This document shows positions 34,565 through 43,021 of a stretch of 64,000 nt of DNA, in pieces (positions within the stretch are counted from its first letter, which is position 1; the number at the start of each line of letters is the position of its first letter). The stretch is taken from the NCBI RefSeq assembly GCF_007786445.1, contig NZ_VNJI01000013.1, forward strand, positions 94,719-158,718. The letters run 5' to 3'. A model generated the notes under the pieces. It did not search any database. It was not told the origin of the DNA and saw nothing but the letters and a program-made list of their open reading frames with translations. This DNA is from Paenibacillus cremeus. Its GTDB lineage: Bacteria; Bacillota; Bacilli; Paenibacillales; NBRC-103111. Both the position numbers and the translations under genes were made by a program.

Positions 34565-35704
34565 CTACCCAATCAGCCTGTTATATAGCACCAGGAACAT
34601 CGCGTGCGACCAAAGCAAAGGCATAGCCGGCGTTCCCCAGCGCTGCACCCAATCCTCATAAATGTCCCGGGAGGCAATCGCATCCGGTACCTGCTCCGGC
34701 AGCCTGCCTAGTGCATCCGCTTTCGAGTAAATCCATGCCAAGGCACGCTGCGCCTCCTCGTGGTTGCCTGCTTCCGATTGGACCCAGCCGGACCATGCCG
34801 TTAAAATCGGCCATTCCCCGCCCCCATAGTACGTATCTTCCTCATAGCGGCGTATGCCTCCATGTGAGGTGCGCAAATCGCGGTTAATTTTTGCCAAAGT
34901 CTGCTTCATTGCCGGATGCTCTACTGGGAACACACGGAAGGGCTCACACAGCCAAAATAAGCTGGCATCCACTCCGGAATGCCCGATATCGTATCGCACT
35001 CCAGTTTCTTCATAAACCGGGGTGATGTATTTCACGATGTGCCCATCCGGGTGAATGGCATGCTCCATGAGAAAGCTGTGTATTTCCTCGCAAACATTTG
35101 CCAATTCGGCATTGTCATCCAGCAACGCAATACGGCTTAGACCACCGTAAATACAAGCCAATGTCGAGGGATGAACGTGCTCCGGATGCTCTTCCCAGCA
35201 ATCAAAATTCGGCAGCTGCCAAAAGGTGCACAGGTAATCCACTGTCACATCGACGCTCTTCCGATAGATCTCCGGCAGCTTCGTATGCCCGGTTCGCTCC
35301 AAATGCTCCGCAAGACCCCATAGCCAAGCGCCGTAGCCGTCCAGCTGAAAATTTCCCCACTCCGAATGCAGATCATCCCGCCCATCCAGATGGTACCGCG
35401 TATGTAAAAACTCATGCCGGCCGATCTGCTCGCCCCGCTTCTGCCGATCGATCAGCCAGGTAATATGGTCGGCTTTCCGCTCCAGAATCGTGCGGCACCA
35501 TTCATAAAACCGCCCGCTGCTGCTTGTCTCCCCGACACAATCCATGCCATAAGCGATAAAGCTCCCGTCCCGCAGCCAGCTGAAGCCATAATGCGTGAAC
35601 AGCGGACATGCTACATAGCCGCCGCTGGGATGCTGATTCCATGCAATGATCTGCTTGCTCGCCTGCACCAGGTCCTCGATGCTCAGCCTGCGTTTATCGT
35701 ACAT
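34565..35704 (-). CDS. Glycoside hydrolase family 15-related protein
   Basis: A 379-aa (alpha/alpha)6-barrel protein of the glucoamylase/GH15-like group. It has SWLRDGSFIAYGMDCVG (substrate-site WLRD), LDGYGAWLWGLAEHL, WEEHPEHVHPSTLACIYGGL (candidate catalytic Glu) and the late GGGEWPILTAWSGWV. It has no signal peptide, so it is likely cytoplasmic. The N-terminal beta domain of classical bacterial glucoamylases is missing, giving a compact form. Substrate unknown (trehalose or glucans possible). Confidence 0.8.
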   Translation of the reverse strand: MYDKRRLSIEDLVQASKQIIAWNQHPSGGYVACPLFTHYGFSWLRDGSFIAYGMDCVGETSSSGRFYEWCRTILERKADHITWLIDRQKRGEQIGRHEFLHTRYHLDGRDDLHSEWGNFQLDGYGAWLWGLAEHLERTGHTKLPEIYRKSVDVTVDYLCTFWQLPNFDCWEEHPEHVHPSTLACIYGGLSRIALLDDNAELANVCEEIHSFLMEHAIHPDGHIVKYITPVYEETGVRYDIGHSGVDASLFWLCEPFRVFPVEHPAMKQTLAKINRDLRTSHGGIRRYEEDTYYGGGEWPILTAWSGWVQSEAGNHEEAQRALAWIYSKADALGRLPEQVPDAIASRDIYEDWVQRWGTPAMPLLWSHAMFLVLYNRLIG

Positions 35705-35725
35705 CCGCCGATTTCCTCCCTAAAC

Positions 35726-35756
35726 AAAAAGAGATGCCTATCGCAGCACCTCTTTC
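35726..35756 (-). terminator. Intrinsic terminator after ypuI
   Basis: Stem AAAGAGATGC/GCACCTCTTT (35728-35737 with 35746-35755, one mismatch), then TTTTTG in the minus direction. Confidence 0.7.
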
Positions 35757-35778
35757 TTGTATTTGAAGCAAAGCTAGA

Positions 35779-36279
35779 TTAAACCTTTTCGCCTTGCAGT
35801 CGCTTTTGGGTAATGTAATCCGTCTCGTAATAAGATAAATCCTCGCGGAGCGTCTCGTAAATTTTGGAGAGCTCGATCGTCAAGTCACGCACGTCCCGGG
35901 TCGGCTTCTTGCGGAAGCGAATGGCGTCCTGACCGGTATAAGCATATCGGCCGTCTTCCGAATAGCATTCATTCTTCGGATAGAAGAAGTTGTTCACGCT
36001 GGTGTGATACACATCGTAAAGCACCTTCTCAGCATATTCCACATTGAAGTTCGGTCGGCGCAGCGCCACACCCAGCTTCTCATATGCCACTTCGCTGAAT
36101 ACCAGCAAATGTCTGGTATCCGCCAGATATCCTTTATAGAACTCTTCCATGGCTTCGTCATTTTCTGTATTCAACTGCTGTAAAGCATGCCCATTCAGGA
36201 AAGCTTCCATTTTGGCGATCGCTTCGCTCAGCTTAGCTCTTGTCGTTTCACACAGATTTTTTACATTAAATACTGCCAT
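35779..36279 (-). CDS. ypuI: YpuI/DUF3907 family protein
   Basis: A 166-aa cytoplasmic, mostly helical protein. It has the family blocks LVFSEVAYEKLGVALRRPNF, FFYPKNECYSEDGRYAYTG and the end ILREDLSYYETDY-like LREDLSYYETDYITQKR. Function unknown. AAGGGGG precedes the ATG. Single-gene unit with its own terminator. Confidence 0.83.
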   Translation of the reverse strand: MAVFNVKNLCETTRAKLSEAIAKMEAFLNGHALQQLNTENDEAMEEFYKGYLADTRHLLVFSEVAYEKLGVALRRPNFNVEYAEKVLYDVYHTSVNNFFYPKNECYSEDGRYAYTGQDAIRFRKKPTRDVRDLTIELSKIYETLREDLSYYETDYITQKRLQGEKV

Positions 36280-36403
36280 AACGATATACCCCCTTAAACT
36301 TAAGAAACATAACTATGGAATGGTAAAACGACTTCTTACCCTCAATCCTACCACAAAACACACATAAAAGTAATATCTAAAAAGCCTATCCCACAGAATC
36401 CCG

Positions 36404-36432
36404 TTGACAGAGGAATCTAAATGGTGTAAATG
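36404..36432 (+). promoter_or_regulatory. Weak candidate promoter of the S8 protease gene
   Basis: Perfect TTGACA (36404-36409), 17-base spacer, but poor -10 TAAATG (36427-36432). It lies about 80 bases before the start codon. A sporulation sigma factor could be used instead. Confidence 0.3.
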
Positions 36433-36508
36433 TTCCCACCGCGTTGAGAAAAGCTGATTTCGAGGCACTCTATTCCTAAGTCAGCAGCACAATTAGGAGG
36501 CAGCCGTC

Positions 36509-38413
36509 ATGTGGAAATATGTTTGCTCTTTTGTATTGTTACTGCTGGGCACGGCCCTGCTCTTCCCTCGCGGCGGAGGAGGTCCACGGCCCGAATCGAT
36601 CAGCCCTGCAGCCGAGCTGCAGATGAAGCAGGCGATGCTTAATCAGGATGTGGCACGAACCGATGAGCTTTGCCGCTCCCAGTGCAGCTATGAGCTGCAT
36701 CGAGTTGCCAAGGAGCTTGCGGTCGCTCCAGCAGATCAAGTAAAGCAGACGCTTCAAACGGTGCAGTCCGAGCATCCGCACATGGAATGGCTCGTGTGGA
36801 CGCAAAACGGCCAAAGCTTGGAGCAAGGCGTATCCGTCGGTACGCTGAAGAATGAAATCAAACAAGCCGCTCCATCGGCTCTGGCAGAGGCCAAGCGGCA
36901 GGCGGACAGCGGACAAGTGTATCAATCCCAGCCGTTTCAAGCGGATGGCGGGACCTATTTCATTATCGGGGTGCCTGCTGAAGCCGGGAAAACCGGGATC
37001 GTCGGTGCCGTAAGGCAGCAAATTTTGCAGCAGGTGGCAGATCATCAGCTTAAAAACTTGCGTATCGTTACCTACCCTAGCGAAGGCAAGTATAAAATCA
37101 AGTCTGTCGATTCCGACACCCTGCAAGACGTTCATGTCAATCACCCGGAAGGCAACGAGGGAACCAGCCACTACCATATGAATCAAGTGGTGGTGAAGTT
37201 CAATCAAGAGCCTACAGCAGCCCAGCTGGCACAAATTCAACAGGAAATCGGCGGCGCGCATGTACAGAAGGTCGGGTACACTTATGTGTTCGAATCCAGC
37301 GGCATGGAAGCGAAACAGCTCATGGCTTATTTTAAAAAATGGAACATCGCTTATGCCGAGCCACATTTTTTGTATATGACCAACGACGCAGCACCTACAA
37401 CACCGCCGGATGCCAGCAGTGTGATTACGCCTAACGATGCCTTGTATCGGAAATACCAATGGAACTTGCCTCTGATTGAGACGGAGGCCGGCTGGAATGT
37501 GAGCAAGGGCTCTAAGGACGTCATTGTAGGGGTTGTGGATACGGGTGTAGACCTTAATCATTCCGATCTGAAAAATCAACTCATCAGCGGCTACAATGTC
37601 GTAAGTCCGGACTCTCCTCCGCAGGATGACGTGGGACATGGCACTCATGTGGCCGGAGTCATTGGGGCGCTGGTCAACAATAACCTAGGCGTTGCCGGAA
37701 TGAGCTGGTATAACCGGGTCATGCCCGTCAAGGTGCTGGACTCTAGCGGTGCAGGCAGCACCTACGCGGTAGCACAGGGCGTGATCTGGGCCACCGATCA
37801 CGGCGCCAAGGTCATTAACATGAGCCTTGGAAACTATGCGGATGCGCAGTTTTTGCACGATGCCATCAAGTATGCTTATGACCATGACGTCGTGCTGATT
37901 GCGGCCAGCGGGAACGATAATACGGAACGCCCAGGGTACCCTGCTGCTTATCCAGAGGTCTTCGCCGTGGCTGCTACGGACGCGAACAACGCGAAGGCTA
38001 GCTTCTCCAACTACGGTGACTATATCGATGTAGCGGCTCCTGGTGTGAACATTGCCAGCACCTACCCAAGTAATCAATACGCGGCTCTGTCCGGCACTTC
38101 CATGGCCAGCCCACATGTGACGGCTTTGGCGGCTTTGATCCGATCCGCGAATCCCAACCTGAAAAACACGGAAGTCATGCAAATCATGCGTGACACAGCC
38201 ATGGATCTGGGACCAAAAGGCCGAGATAAATATTTTGGCTACGGGCTGATCGATGTCGTCGCTGCGCTCAAGGCTGCCCAATCCGGCACCACTCAAGCAC
38301 CGACACCAACCCCTGCTCCTGCGACGAATGAAGCGGTGGGCGGAAATCAGACTCTCAATGATTGGACCGATTGGCAGCGGTTCTGGGATCAGCTCTTTAC
38401 GCGCTCGAAGTAA
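36509..38413 (+). CDS. Secreted subtilisin-like serine protease (S8) with I9 propeptide
   Basis: 634 aa starting after AGGAGG. N-terminal signal or anchor (about 5-20), a 200-residue region without a clear family, an I9 inhibitor-type propeptide (about 220-290, MNQVVVKFNQEP to YAEPHFLY), then the peptidase domain. The catalytic triad is Asp344 (VVDTGVDLNHSDL), His377 (GHGTHVAG) and Ser531 (GTSMASPHV), with oxyanion Asn469 (ASGNDN). The end is a Pro/Thr linker and a short Trp-rich tail. The N-terminal domain ahead of the propeptide is unusual; its two Cys (about 55 and 59) could form a disulfide. Confidence 0.92.
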   Translation: MWKYVCSFVLLLLGTALLFPRGGGGPRPESISPAAELQMKQAMLNQDVARTDELCRSQCSYELHRVAKELAVAPADQVKQTLQTVQSEHPHMEWLVWTQNGQSLEQGVSVGTLKNEIKQAAPSALAEAKRQADSGQVYQSQPFQADGGTYFIIGVPAEAGKTGIVGAVRQQILQQVADHQLKNLRIVTYPSEGKYKIKSVDSDTLQDVHVNHPEGNEGTSHYHMNQVVVKFNQEPTAAQLAQIQQEIGGAHVQKVGYTYVFESSGMEAKQLMAYFKKWNIAYAEPHFLYMTNDAAPTTPPDASSVITPNDALYRKYQWNLPLIETEAGWNVSKGSKDVIVGVVDTGVDLNHSDLKNQLISGYNVVSPDSPPQDDVGHGTHVAGVIGALVNNNLGVAGMSWYNRVMPVKVLDSSGAGSTYAVAQGVIWATDHGAKVINMSLGNYADAQFLHDAIKYAYDHDVVLIAASGNDNTERPGYPAAYPEVFAVAATDANNAKASFSNYGDYIDVAAPGVNIASTYPSNQYAALSGTSMASPHVTALAALIRSANPNLKNTEVMQIMRDTAMDLGPKGRDKYFGYGLIDVVAALKAAQSGTTQAPTPTPAPATNEAVGGNQTLNDWTDWQRFWDQLFTRSK

Positions 38414-38426
38414 CTATAGATACAGC

Positions 38427-38453
38427 AAAAAACCGCCTCTCGAGGCGGTTTTT
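38427..38453 (+). terminator. Intrinsic terminator after the S8 protease gene
   Basis: AAAACCGCCTC/GAGGCGGTTTT around a minimal loop with flanking A and T runs. Confidence 0.9.
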
Positions 38454-38491
38454 CACATGGTTGTAGCATGCATTCGTTTAACTGCAACATC

Positions 38492-38533
38492 GTTGACAAT
38501 TTATACTCTCGTTTCACGAGTCTAAATTGCAAC
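38492..38533 (+). repeat. Palindromic element B (GTTGACAATTTA ... TAAATTGCAAC)
   Basis: GTTGACAATTTA (38492-38503) pairs with TAAATTGCAAC (38523-38533), with inner ACTC/GAGT. Its 5' flank CTGCAACATCGTTGACAA (38482-38499) repeats that of element A with one change. It abuts the 3' end of rnpB and has no U-run, so it is not an ordinary terminator. Confidence 0.6.
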
Positions 38534-38540
38534 ATGGCGG

Positions 38541-38960
38541 AAAGAAAGTTTGCCGTAAGCCGGGTTCTGTACTTCCGGTGGTCATAACGGGGGCCACCCT
38601 GCCACCATCGAAGCGACAATCATCTATCTAGGCCAACCATTGCTGATTGGCTCAAGCGACCAACCCGAACGCGTCTCGGGCAAAGACTGACTCTCCCGCA
38701 AGGGAAGAGACGTGCGTTCCTCTAGGTCTTGCTCCAAATGGGGTTTACCAGGACCTATGTCACCATAGCTCCTCGTGGTCTCTTACACCACGGTTCCACC
38801 CTTACCTGTGCCAGCTTTGCAGCTGGCCATCGGCGGTCCATTTCTGTGGCACTAGCCTTCAGCTCGCGCTGACTGGACGTTATCCAGCATCCTGCCCTAT
38901 GGAGCCCGGACTTTCCTCTCGTGGCCGAAGCCACCAGCGATTGTCTGTCAAACTTTCTTT
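38541..38960 (-). ncRNA. rnpB: RNase P RNA, B type
   Basis: Catalytic RNA of RNase P, which matures tRNA 5' ends. On the minus strand the 5' part reads through the universal GAGGAAAGTCCGGGCTCC (P4/J region). The 3' part has ACAGAACCCGGCTTACGG. The ends AAAGAAAGTTTG and CAAACTTTCTTT form a 12-pair P1 helix. About 420 nt, usual for the Bacillus-type molecule. Ends are set by P1 and may be off by a few bases. Confidence 0.96.
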
Positions 38961-38978
38961 TGCAATGAATGCTTTGCT

Positions 38979-39007
38979 AGTATACAAGGAATTACGCAAA
39001 AATACAA
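38979..39007 (-). promoter_or_regulatory. Predicted promoter of rnpB
   Basis: TTGTAT (39002-39007), 17-base spacer, TATACT (38979-38984). The predicted +1 lies about 10 bases before P1. Confidence 0.6.
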
Positions 39008-39016
39008 CTGCCTCAT

Positions 39017-40132
39017 TTAGACAAATCGAAACGGCTCCGTATTCACCTGAGAAGCGACGACGGCTGTCGTCCATTTGCGCTCGGCAAGCTTCTGCTCCAA
39101 ATAATCCGCTACGCCTTGCTTCATAATCTTCTCAACGTTATGTCCCGGATCGATGAGCGCAATCCCTGCCGCCAAAGCGTCATGAGCCGTATGATAGTCG
39201 ATATCACCCGTCACCAGAACTTCGGCTCCGCGGAACTGAGCATGTCTCACATAACGGCTGCCAGAGCCGCCAAGCACCGCAGCCTTCCGGATCATCCGGT
39301 TCGGATCCCCAACGACCCTCAGCGTAGGAACATCAAAAGCTTGCTTTACTTTTTCGCACAGCTCCTGCAAAGTAACCGGCGTGTCCAGCTTACCTGCACG
39401 CCCTAATCCAAAGGTGCGGGTTTTCAAATCCAGCACAAACAAGTCATAGGCGACTTCTTCATAAGGGTGCACCTTCAGCATCGCCTGCACAACCTTGCGC
39501 TCCACGCTTTGCGGGACGATCGTCTCGATGCGGACTTCATCCGCCTTCTGAAGCTTTCCTTGCTCGCCCTTGTAAGGATGCGTGCCTTCTCTCGGCAAAT
39601 ACGTGCCTGTTCCCTCAATATTAAAGCTGCAATGGCTGTAGTCGCCGATCCATCCAGCCCCCGCGTCAAACATCACCTGGCGTATTTTATCCGCATGCTC
39701 CTTCGGGGCGTATACAATCAGCTTTTTCAGCTTATCCGTATGTACTTCGTCGAGCGGCTCTGTATCGGTAAGCCCGATCGCCTCCGCCATCATATCGTTA
39801 ATTCCGCCATCCGCTACATCCAAATTGGTATGGGAGATGTACACCGCAATATCATGCTTGATCAGCTTCTCGTACAGCCTGCCTGCGGGCGTATCCGTCT
39901 GAATGTGCGGCAGCGGACGGTAAATAATCGCGTGATGGGCGATGATCAGATCCGCCTGCTCACGAATCGCTTCGTCGACCACTTCATCGGTTACATCGAG
40001 GGCAACGAGCACTTTGCGGATTTCCTTCGACAAAGTGCCAAGCTGCAGCCCAATCTTATCGTCCTGCACCGCGTAAGACTTCGGCGCCAGCTCCTCCATA
40101 AGCCCGATTACGGCTTGGCCTTTTGCGTACAT
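39017..40132 (-). CDS. yqfO: Nif3-like dinuclear metal centre protein (YqfO)
   Basis: A 371-aa NGG1p-interacting-factor 3 family protein. Two halves of the Nif3 fold are split by a PII-like insert (about 130-235, KLIVYAPKEHADKIRQVM to VHPYEEVAYDLF). The metal ligands are in IIAHHAIIYRPL, YISHTNLDVADGG and the C-terminal VTGDIDYHTAHDA. The three-domain form is typical of Firmicutes. It overlaps trmK by 25 bases; YqfN-YqfO pairing is conserved in Bacillus. Its molecular role is still unclear. Confidence 0.9.
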   Translation of the reverse strand: MYAKGQAVIGLMEELAPKSYAVQDDKIGLQLGTLSKEIRKVLVALDVTDEVVDEAIREQADLIIAHHAIIYRPLPHIQTDTPAGRLYEKLIKHDIAVYISHTNLDVADGGINDMMAEAIGLTDTEPLDEVHTDKLKKLIVYAPKEHADKIRQVMFDAGAGWIGDYSHCSFNIEGTGTYLPREGTHPYKGEQGKLQKADEVRIETIVPQSVERKVVQAMLKVHPYEEVAYDLFVLDLKTRTFGLGRAGKLDTPVTLQELCEKVKQAFDVPTLRVVGDPNRMIRKAAVLGGSGSRYVRHAQFRGAEVLVTGDIDYHTAHDALAAGIALIDPGHNVEKIMKQGVADYLEQKLAERKWTTAVVASQVNTEPFRFV

Positions 40133-40869
40133 GCCAGCACCTCCTCAATTCGCTTCATTTCCTGGCGGAATTCCGCTTCCTTCAGCCGCGATGCCTCCAG
40201 CTCCGATTGCGCCATTCTGGAACAGATTTTCTCCAGCTTATCGAGCTCATGACGCCATTTCTTTACCCATACGGGGGAAGCTTCTTGGGTCAGGAAAGGT
40301 CCCATTTGAAGCAGCAGCTCCTGATCGGCTACAATGCCTTCCGCAAGCTCCATCGGCATGTACAATTGCTCGTTCGTAAGCTCTGTGCTTGTTTTAGGAA
40401 CGGCAACCAGAATTTCATATATTTTATCGTCTTCTTCTAAAATAAGCTCCCGGATCAACTGCCACCCGTTATCGATTAACCATCGGCGAACCCCTGACTC
40501 CCCGACGTTGGGCTGTAAAACAAGCCTTTGAACGCCTGCCAGCTTCTCTTTGCCTGCTTCCAGAATCGATGCGATGAGTGTCCCACCCATACCGGCAATC
40601 GTGATCACATCCACTTCTTCTGCCGAGATCACTTCCAAGCCGTCGCCTTTCCTAACTTCAATGATCGCCTGCAGCCCCGAAGCACGCACTTGTTTGAACG
40701 CCGCCTCGAACGGGCCCTGATTCACTTCCCCGGCCACACCGGACACAATCGTCCCCCGCTCCGCCAAAAACGACGGCAGCAGTGCATGATCCGAGCCGAT
40801 ATCTGCAAGCCGGCTGCCTGCCGGCACTTCCTTCGCAATCATTTCCAACCGTTTTGACAAACGCAACAT
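40108..40869 (-). CDS. trmK: tRNA (adenine(22)-N(1))-methyltransferase TrmK
   Basis: SAM-dependent enzyme for m1A22 in tRNA (YqfN in B. subtilis). The 253 aa show the N-terminal LSKRLEMIAKEVPAGSRLADI, the SAM motif DIGSDHALLPSFLAERG, the catalytic-region VITIAGMGGTLI and LVLQPNVGESGVRRWL, then a coiled-coil C-terminal domain (about 200-250). The stop of the upstream membrane protein gene abuts its ATG (TAAATG). Confidence 0.92.
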   Translation of the reverse strand: MLRLSKRLEMIAKEVPAGSRLADIGSDHALLPSFLAERGTIVSGVAGEVNQGPFEAAFKQVRASGLQAIIEVRKGDGLEVISAEEVDVITIAGMGGTLIASILEAGKEKLAGVQRLVLQPNVGESGVRRWLIDNGWQLIRELILEEDDKIYEILVAVPKTSTELTNEQLYMPMELAEGIVADQELLLQMGPFLTQEASPVWVKKWRHELDKLEKICSRMAQSELEASRLKEAEFRQEMKRIEEVLACTQKAKP

Positions 40870-41706
40870 TTAAGCAACCCACTCTGTCCATTTTTTTCGC
40901 AGCGAGAATAATAGCACGGCTTCCAGCACCATTTTGCCCAGAAGCAGCCACTGCACCGTTAACTCCCCATACTGCTCCGCGTAAAGCATACCATACAATT
41001 CCGGCATATACCAAACGATCAGACTGACCATAAAAAAGACCAATCCGGTCGAACGGCTCTTCTCATGAATCATCCAGGCCATCCAGCAAAACAACACGGC
41101 CAGCGGCACCCAGCTGAGCTCCAGCGTAATCCAGTTGATCGAATCGAGCTGATGGTGCAGCAGCCAGCCATAACAAAAGACCAAGCTAACCCAGCCGCAA
41201 AATTGGAACAGAATCAATCGACTGAGCAGCCCGGTTATAATCCAAACCACACTGACGGCCGCGACATAGCCGACCACTGGCATCGGAGCATTCACCGCGT
41301 GAATTCGAAGCATATAAACTCCAATAAAGAGTAAAAACAATGACGCCATCCCAATCAAAATTTGTGCAGCCATCGGCTCTTTCTCCCGCTTCGATCCACC
41401 CCAGCCATACAAACTGGCCAAAATCGCAAGAGAGACCCCGATTTGCATTGGTAATTCAAAAGCGTTAAAATTAAGAGCAGTTAAGGTTAGAGCGCCTGCA
41501 ACACCAAAGATCAGCACCCATATTTTCCAATTACTGTTTCTTATTTTGGAAGGTGTCAGACCGAATACCCCGTTCGCCGGTTCCGGTTTCTCGGCTCCAT
41601 CTTCGAGATAAATGTTCAACAGAAAGTCGCAGTATTGCTCGGGCAGCAGCTTACTTCTGCGCCAATGTTCGATTTCACGAACGATGATCTTTTTCTTGTC
41701 ATCCAT
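40870..41706 (-). CDS. Multi-pass membrane protein (DUF2157-like)
   Basis: About 278 aa with an N-terminal soluble segment (to about 60, MDDKKKIIVREIEHWRRSK, LPEQYCDFLLNIYL) and eight or so membrane helices. The start helix resembles the DUF2157 N-terminus. I choose the ATG at 41706 (GGGGGT 9 bases upstream); an ATG ten codons earlier has only GAAGAA next to it. It occupies the place of cccA (cytochrome c-550) between sigA and trmK in B. subtilis but has no heme motif. Function unknown. Confidence 0.65.
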   Translation of the reverse strand: MDDKKKIIVREIEHWRRSKLLPEQYCDFLLNIYLEDGAEKPEPANGVFGLTPSKIRNSNWKIWVLIFGVAGALTLTALNFNAFELPMQIGVSLAILASLYGWGGSKREKEPMAAQILIGMASLFLLFIGVYMLRIHAVNAPMPVVGYVAAVSVVWIITGLLSRLILFQFCGWVSLVFCYGWLLHHQLDSINWITLELSWVPLAVLFCWMAWMIHEKSRSTGLVFFMVSLIVWYMPELYGMLYAEQYGELTVQWLLLGKMVLEAVLLFSLRKKWTEWVA

Positions 41707-41772
41707 GGATAGGTTACCCCCGGCCCGCAGCAGCATTTCTTCTATAAATTTACTTATCGGCTAAGGGCGCAC

Positions 41773-41810
41773 AAAAAATTAGACCTTACCGCGAAATCGC
41801 AGAAAGGTCT
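41773..41810 (-). terminator. Intrinsic terminator of the dnaG-sigA operon
   Basis: AGACCTT/AAGGTCT outer stem with an inner CTGCGA/TCGCGG-type stem, then AATTTTTTG in the minus direction. Confidence 0.8.
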
Positions 41811-41856
41811 GTAGGCTCCAACATGAGTCTGGCAGCAGCATAACGTATAAGCACAA

Positions 41857-42978
41857 CTACTCCAGAAAATCTTTCAGCCGCTTGCTTCGGCTAGGGTGAC
41901 GAAGCTTCCGCAGCGCCTTGGCTTCGATCTGACGAATCCGCTCACGGGTTACGCCAAAGACTTTGCCCACTTCCTCAAGCGTCCGAGTCCGTCCGTCATC
42001 CAGACCAAAGCGAAGACGAAGGACATTCTCTTCCCGTTCCGTCAGCGTATCGAGCACATCTTCCAACTGCTCCTTCAAGAGCTCATAAGCTGCTGCATCC
42101 GCAGGCGCCAGCGCTTCTTGATCCTCGATAAAATCCCCTAAGTGAGAGTCATCTTCTTCCCCGATTGGTGTTTCGAGCGAAACCGGCTCCTGGGCAATCT
42201 TCATGATCTCACGTACTTTATCCGTGCTTAAATCCATCTCTTTGGCGATTTCTTCCGGCATCGGTTCGCGTCCGAGCTCTTGCAGCAGCTGCCGCGATAC
42301 CCGAATCAGCTTATTGATGGTTTCGACCATATGTACAGGAATCCGGATCGTTCTTGCTTGATCCGCAATCGCTCTAGTAATGGCCTGACGAATCCACCAG
42401 GTTGCATACGTACTGAATTTATAGCCCTTGGTATGGTCGAATTTCTCTACCGCTTTGATCAAGCCCATATTGCCTTCCTGGATCAAGTCCAAGAACAGCA
42501 TGCCGCGTCCGACATAGCGCTTAGCAATACTAACTACGAGACGGAGGTTGGCTTCTGCCAGACGGCGCTTCGCCTCTTCGTCGCCAAGCTCGATCCGCTT
42601 AGCCAAATCCACTTCATCCTCTGCAGAAAGCAGCGGAACCCGGCCGATTTCTTTCAAATACATCCGAACTGGATCATTGATCTTGATCCCTGGGGGAAGC
42701 GACAAATCATCATCGAAATGAAACTCGTCTTGATCGTTCTCTCCCATTGGGTTCATATCATGGTCTTCGTCGGATTCGTTGCCTACATCAATCCCCATCT
42801 CCTGAAGCTGTTCGAAAAATTCATCAATTTGCTCCGGATCCTGGTCAAATGGGGCCAGCTTCTCCATGATATCTTTGTAGGTCAAAGAGGACCGTTTCTT
42901 ACCTTGTTCAATCAGTTGATCCTTCACTTGCTCCAACGTAAGCTCTGTCTCTATTTCCGTACGTTGATCGTTCGCCAT
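41857..42978 (-). CDS. sigA: RNA polymerase primary sigma factor SigA
   Basis: Housekeeping sigma factor. I start it at ATG 42978 (MANDQRTE), with GGAGGAGGG upstream; a start ten codons earlier lacks a site. 373 aa: region 1.1 with an acidic stretch, 1.2 ([15 protein letters not shown]), 2.1-2.4 ([33 protein letters not shown]), region 3 and 4.2 ([20 protein letters not shown]). It follows dnaG, forming the classic macromolecular synthesis pair. Confidence 0.97.
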   Translation of the reverse strand: MANDQRTEIETELTLEQVKDQLIEQGKKRSSLTYKDIMEKLAPFDQDPEQIDEFFEQLQEMGIDVGNESDEDHDMNPMGENDQDEFHFDDDLSLPPGIKINDPVRMYLKEIGRVPLLSAEDEVDLAKRIELGDEEAKRRLAEANLRLVVSIAKRYVGRGMLFLDLIQEGNMGLIKAVEKFDHTKGYKFSTYATWWIRQAITRAIADQARTIRIPVHMVETINKLIRVSRQLLQELGREPMPEEIAKEMDLSTDKVREIMKIAQEPVSLETPIGEEDDSHLGDFIEDQEALAPADAAAYELLKEQLEDVLDTLTEREENVLRLRFGLDDGRTRTLEEVGKVFGVTRERIRQIEAKALRKLRHPSRSKRLKDFLE

Positions 42979-43021
42979 AATACGGGCTCCCTCCTCCCTA
43001 GAATTCATCCCGCTAGTGCCA

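Noticed and set aside
36404..36432. A strong sigma-A promoter for the S8 protease
   Set aside because: The -35 is perfect but the -10 matches only three of six bases, so it is listed only as a weak candidate.
38647..39126. A 159-codon plus-strand open frame with several Ser/Pro/Cys-rich stretches
   Set aside because: It lies on the complement of rnpB and runs into nif3; the RNA gene explains the conservation.
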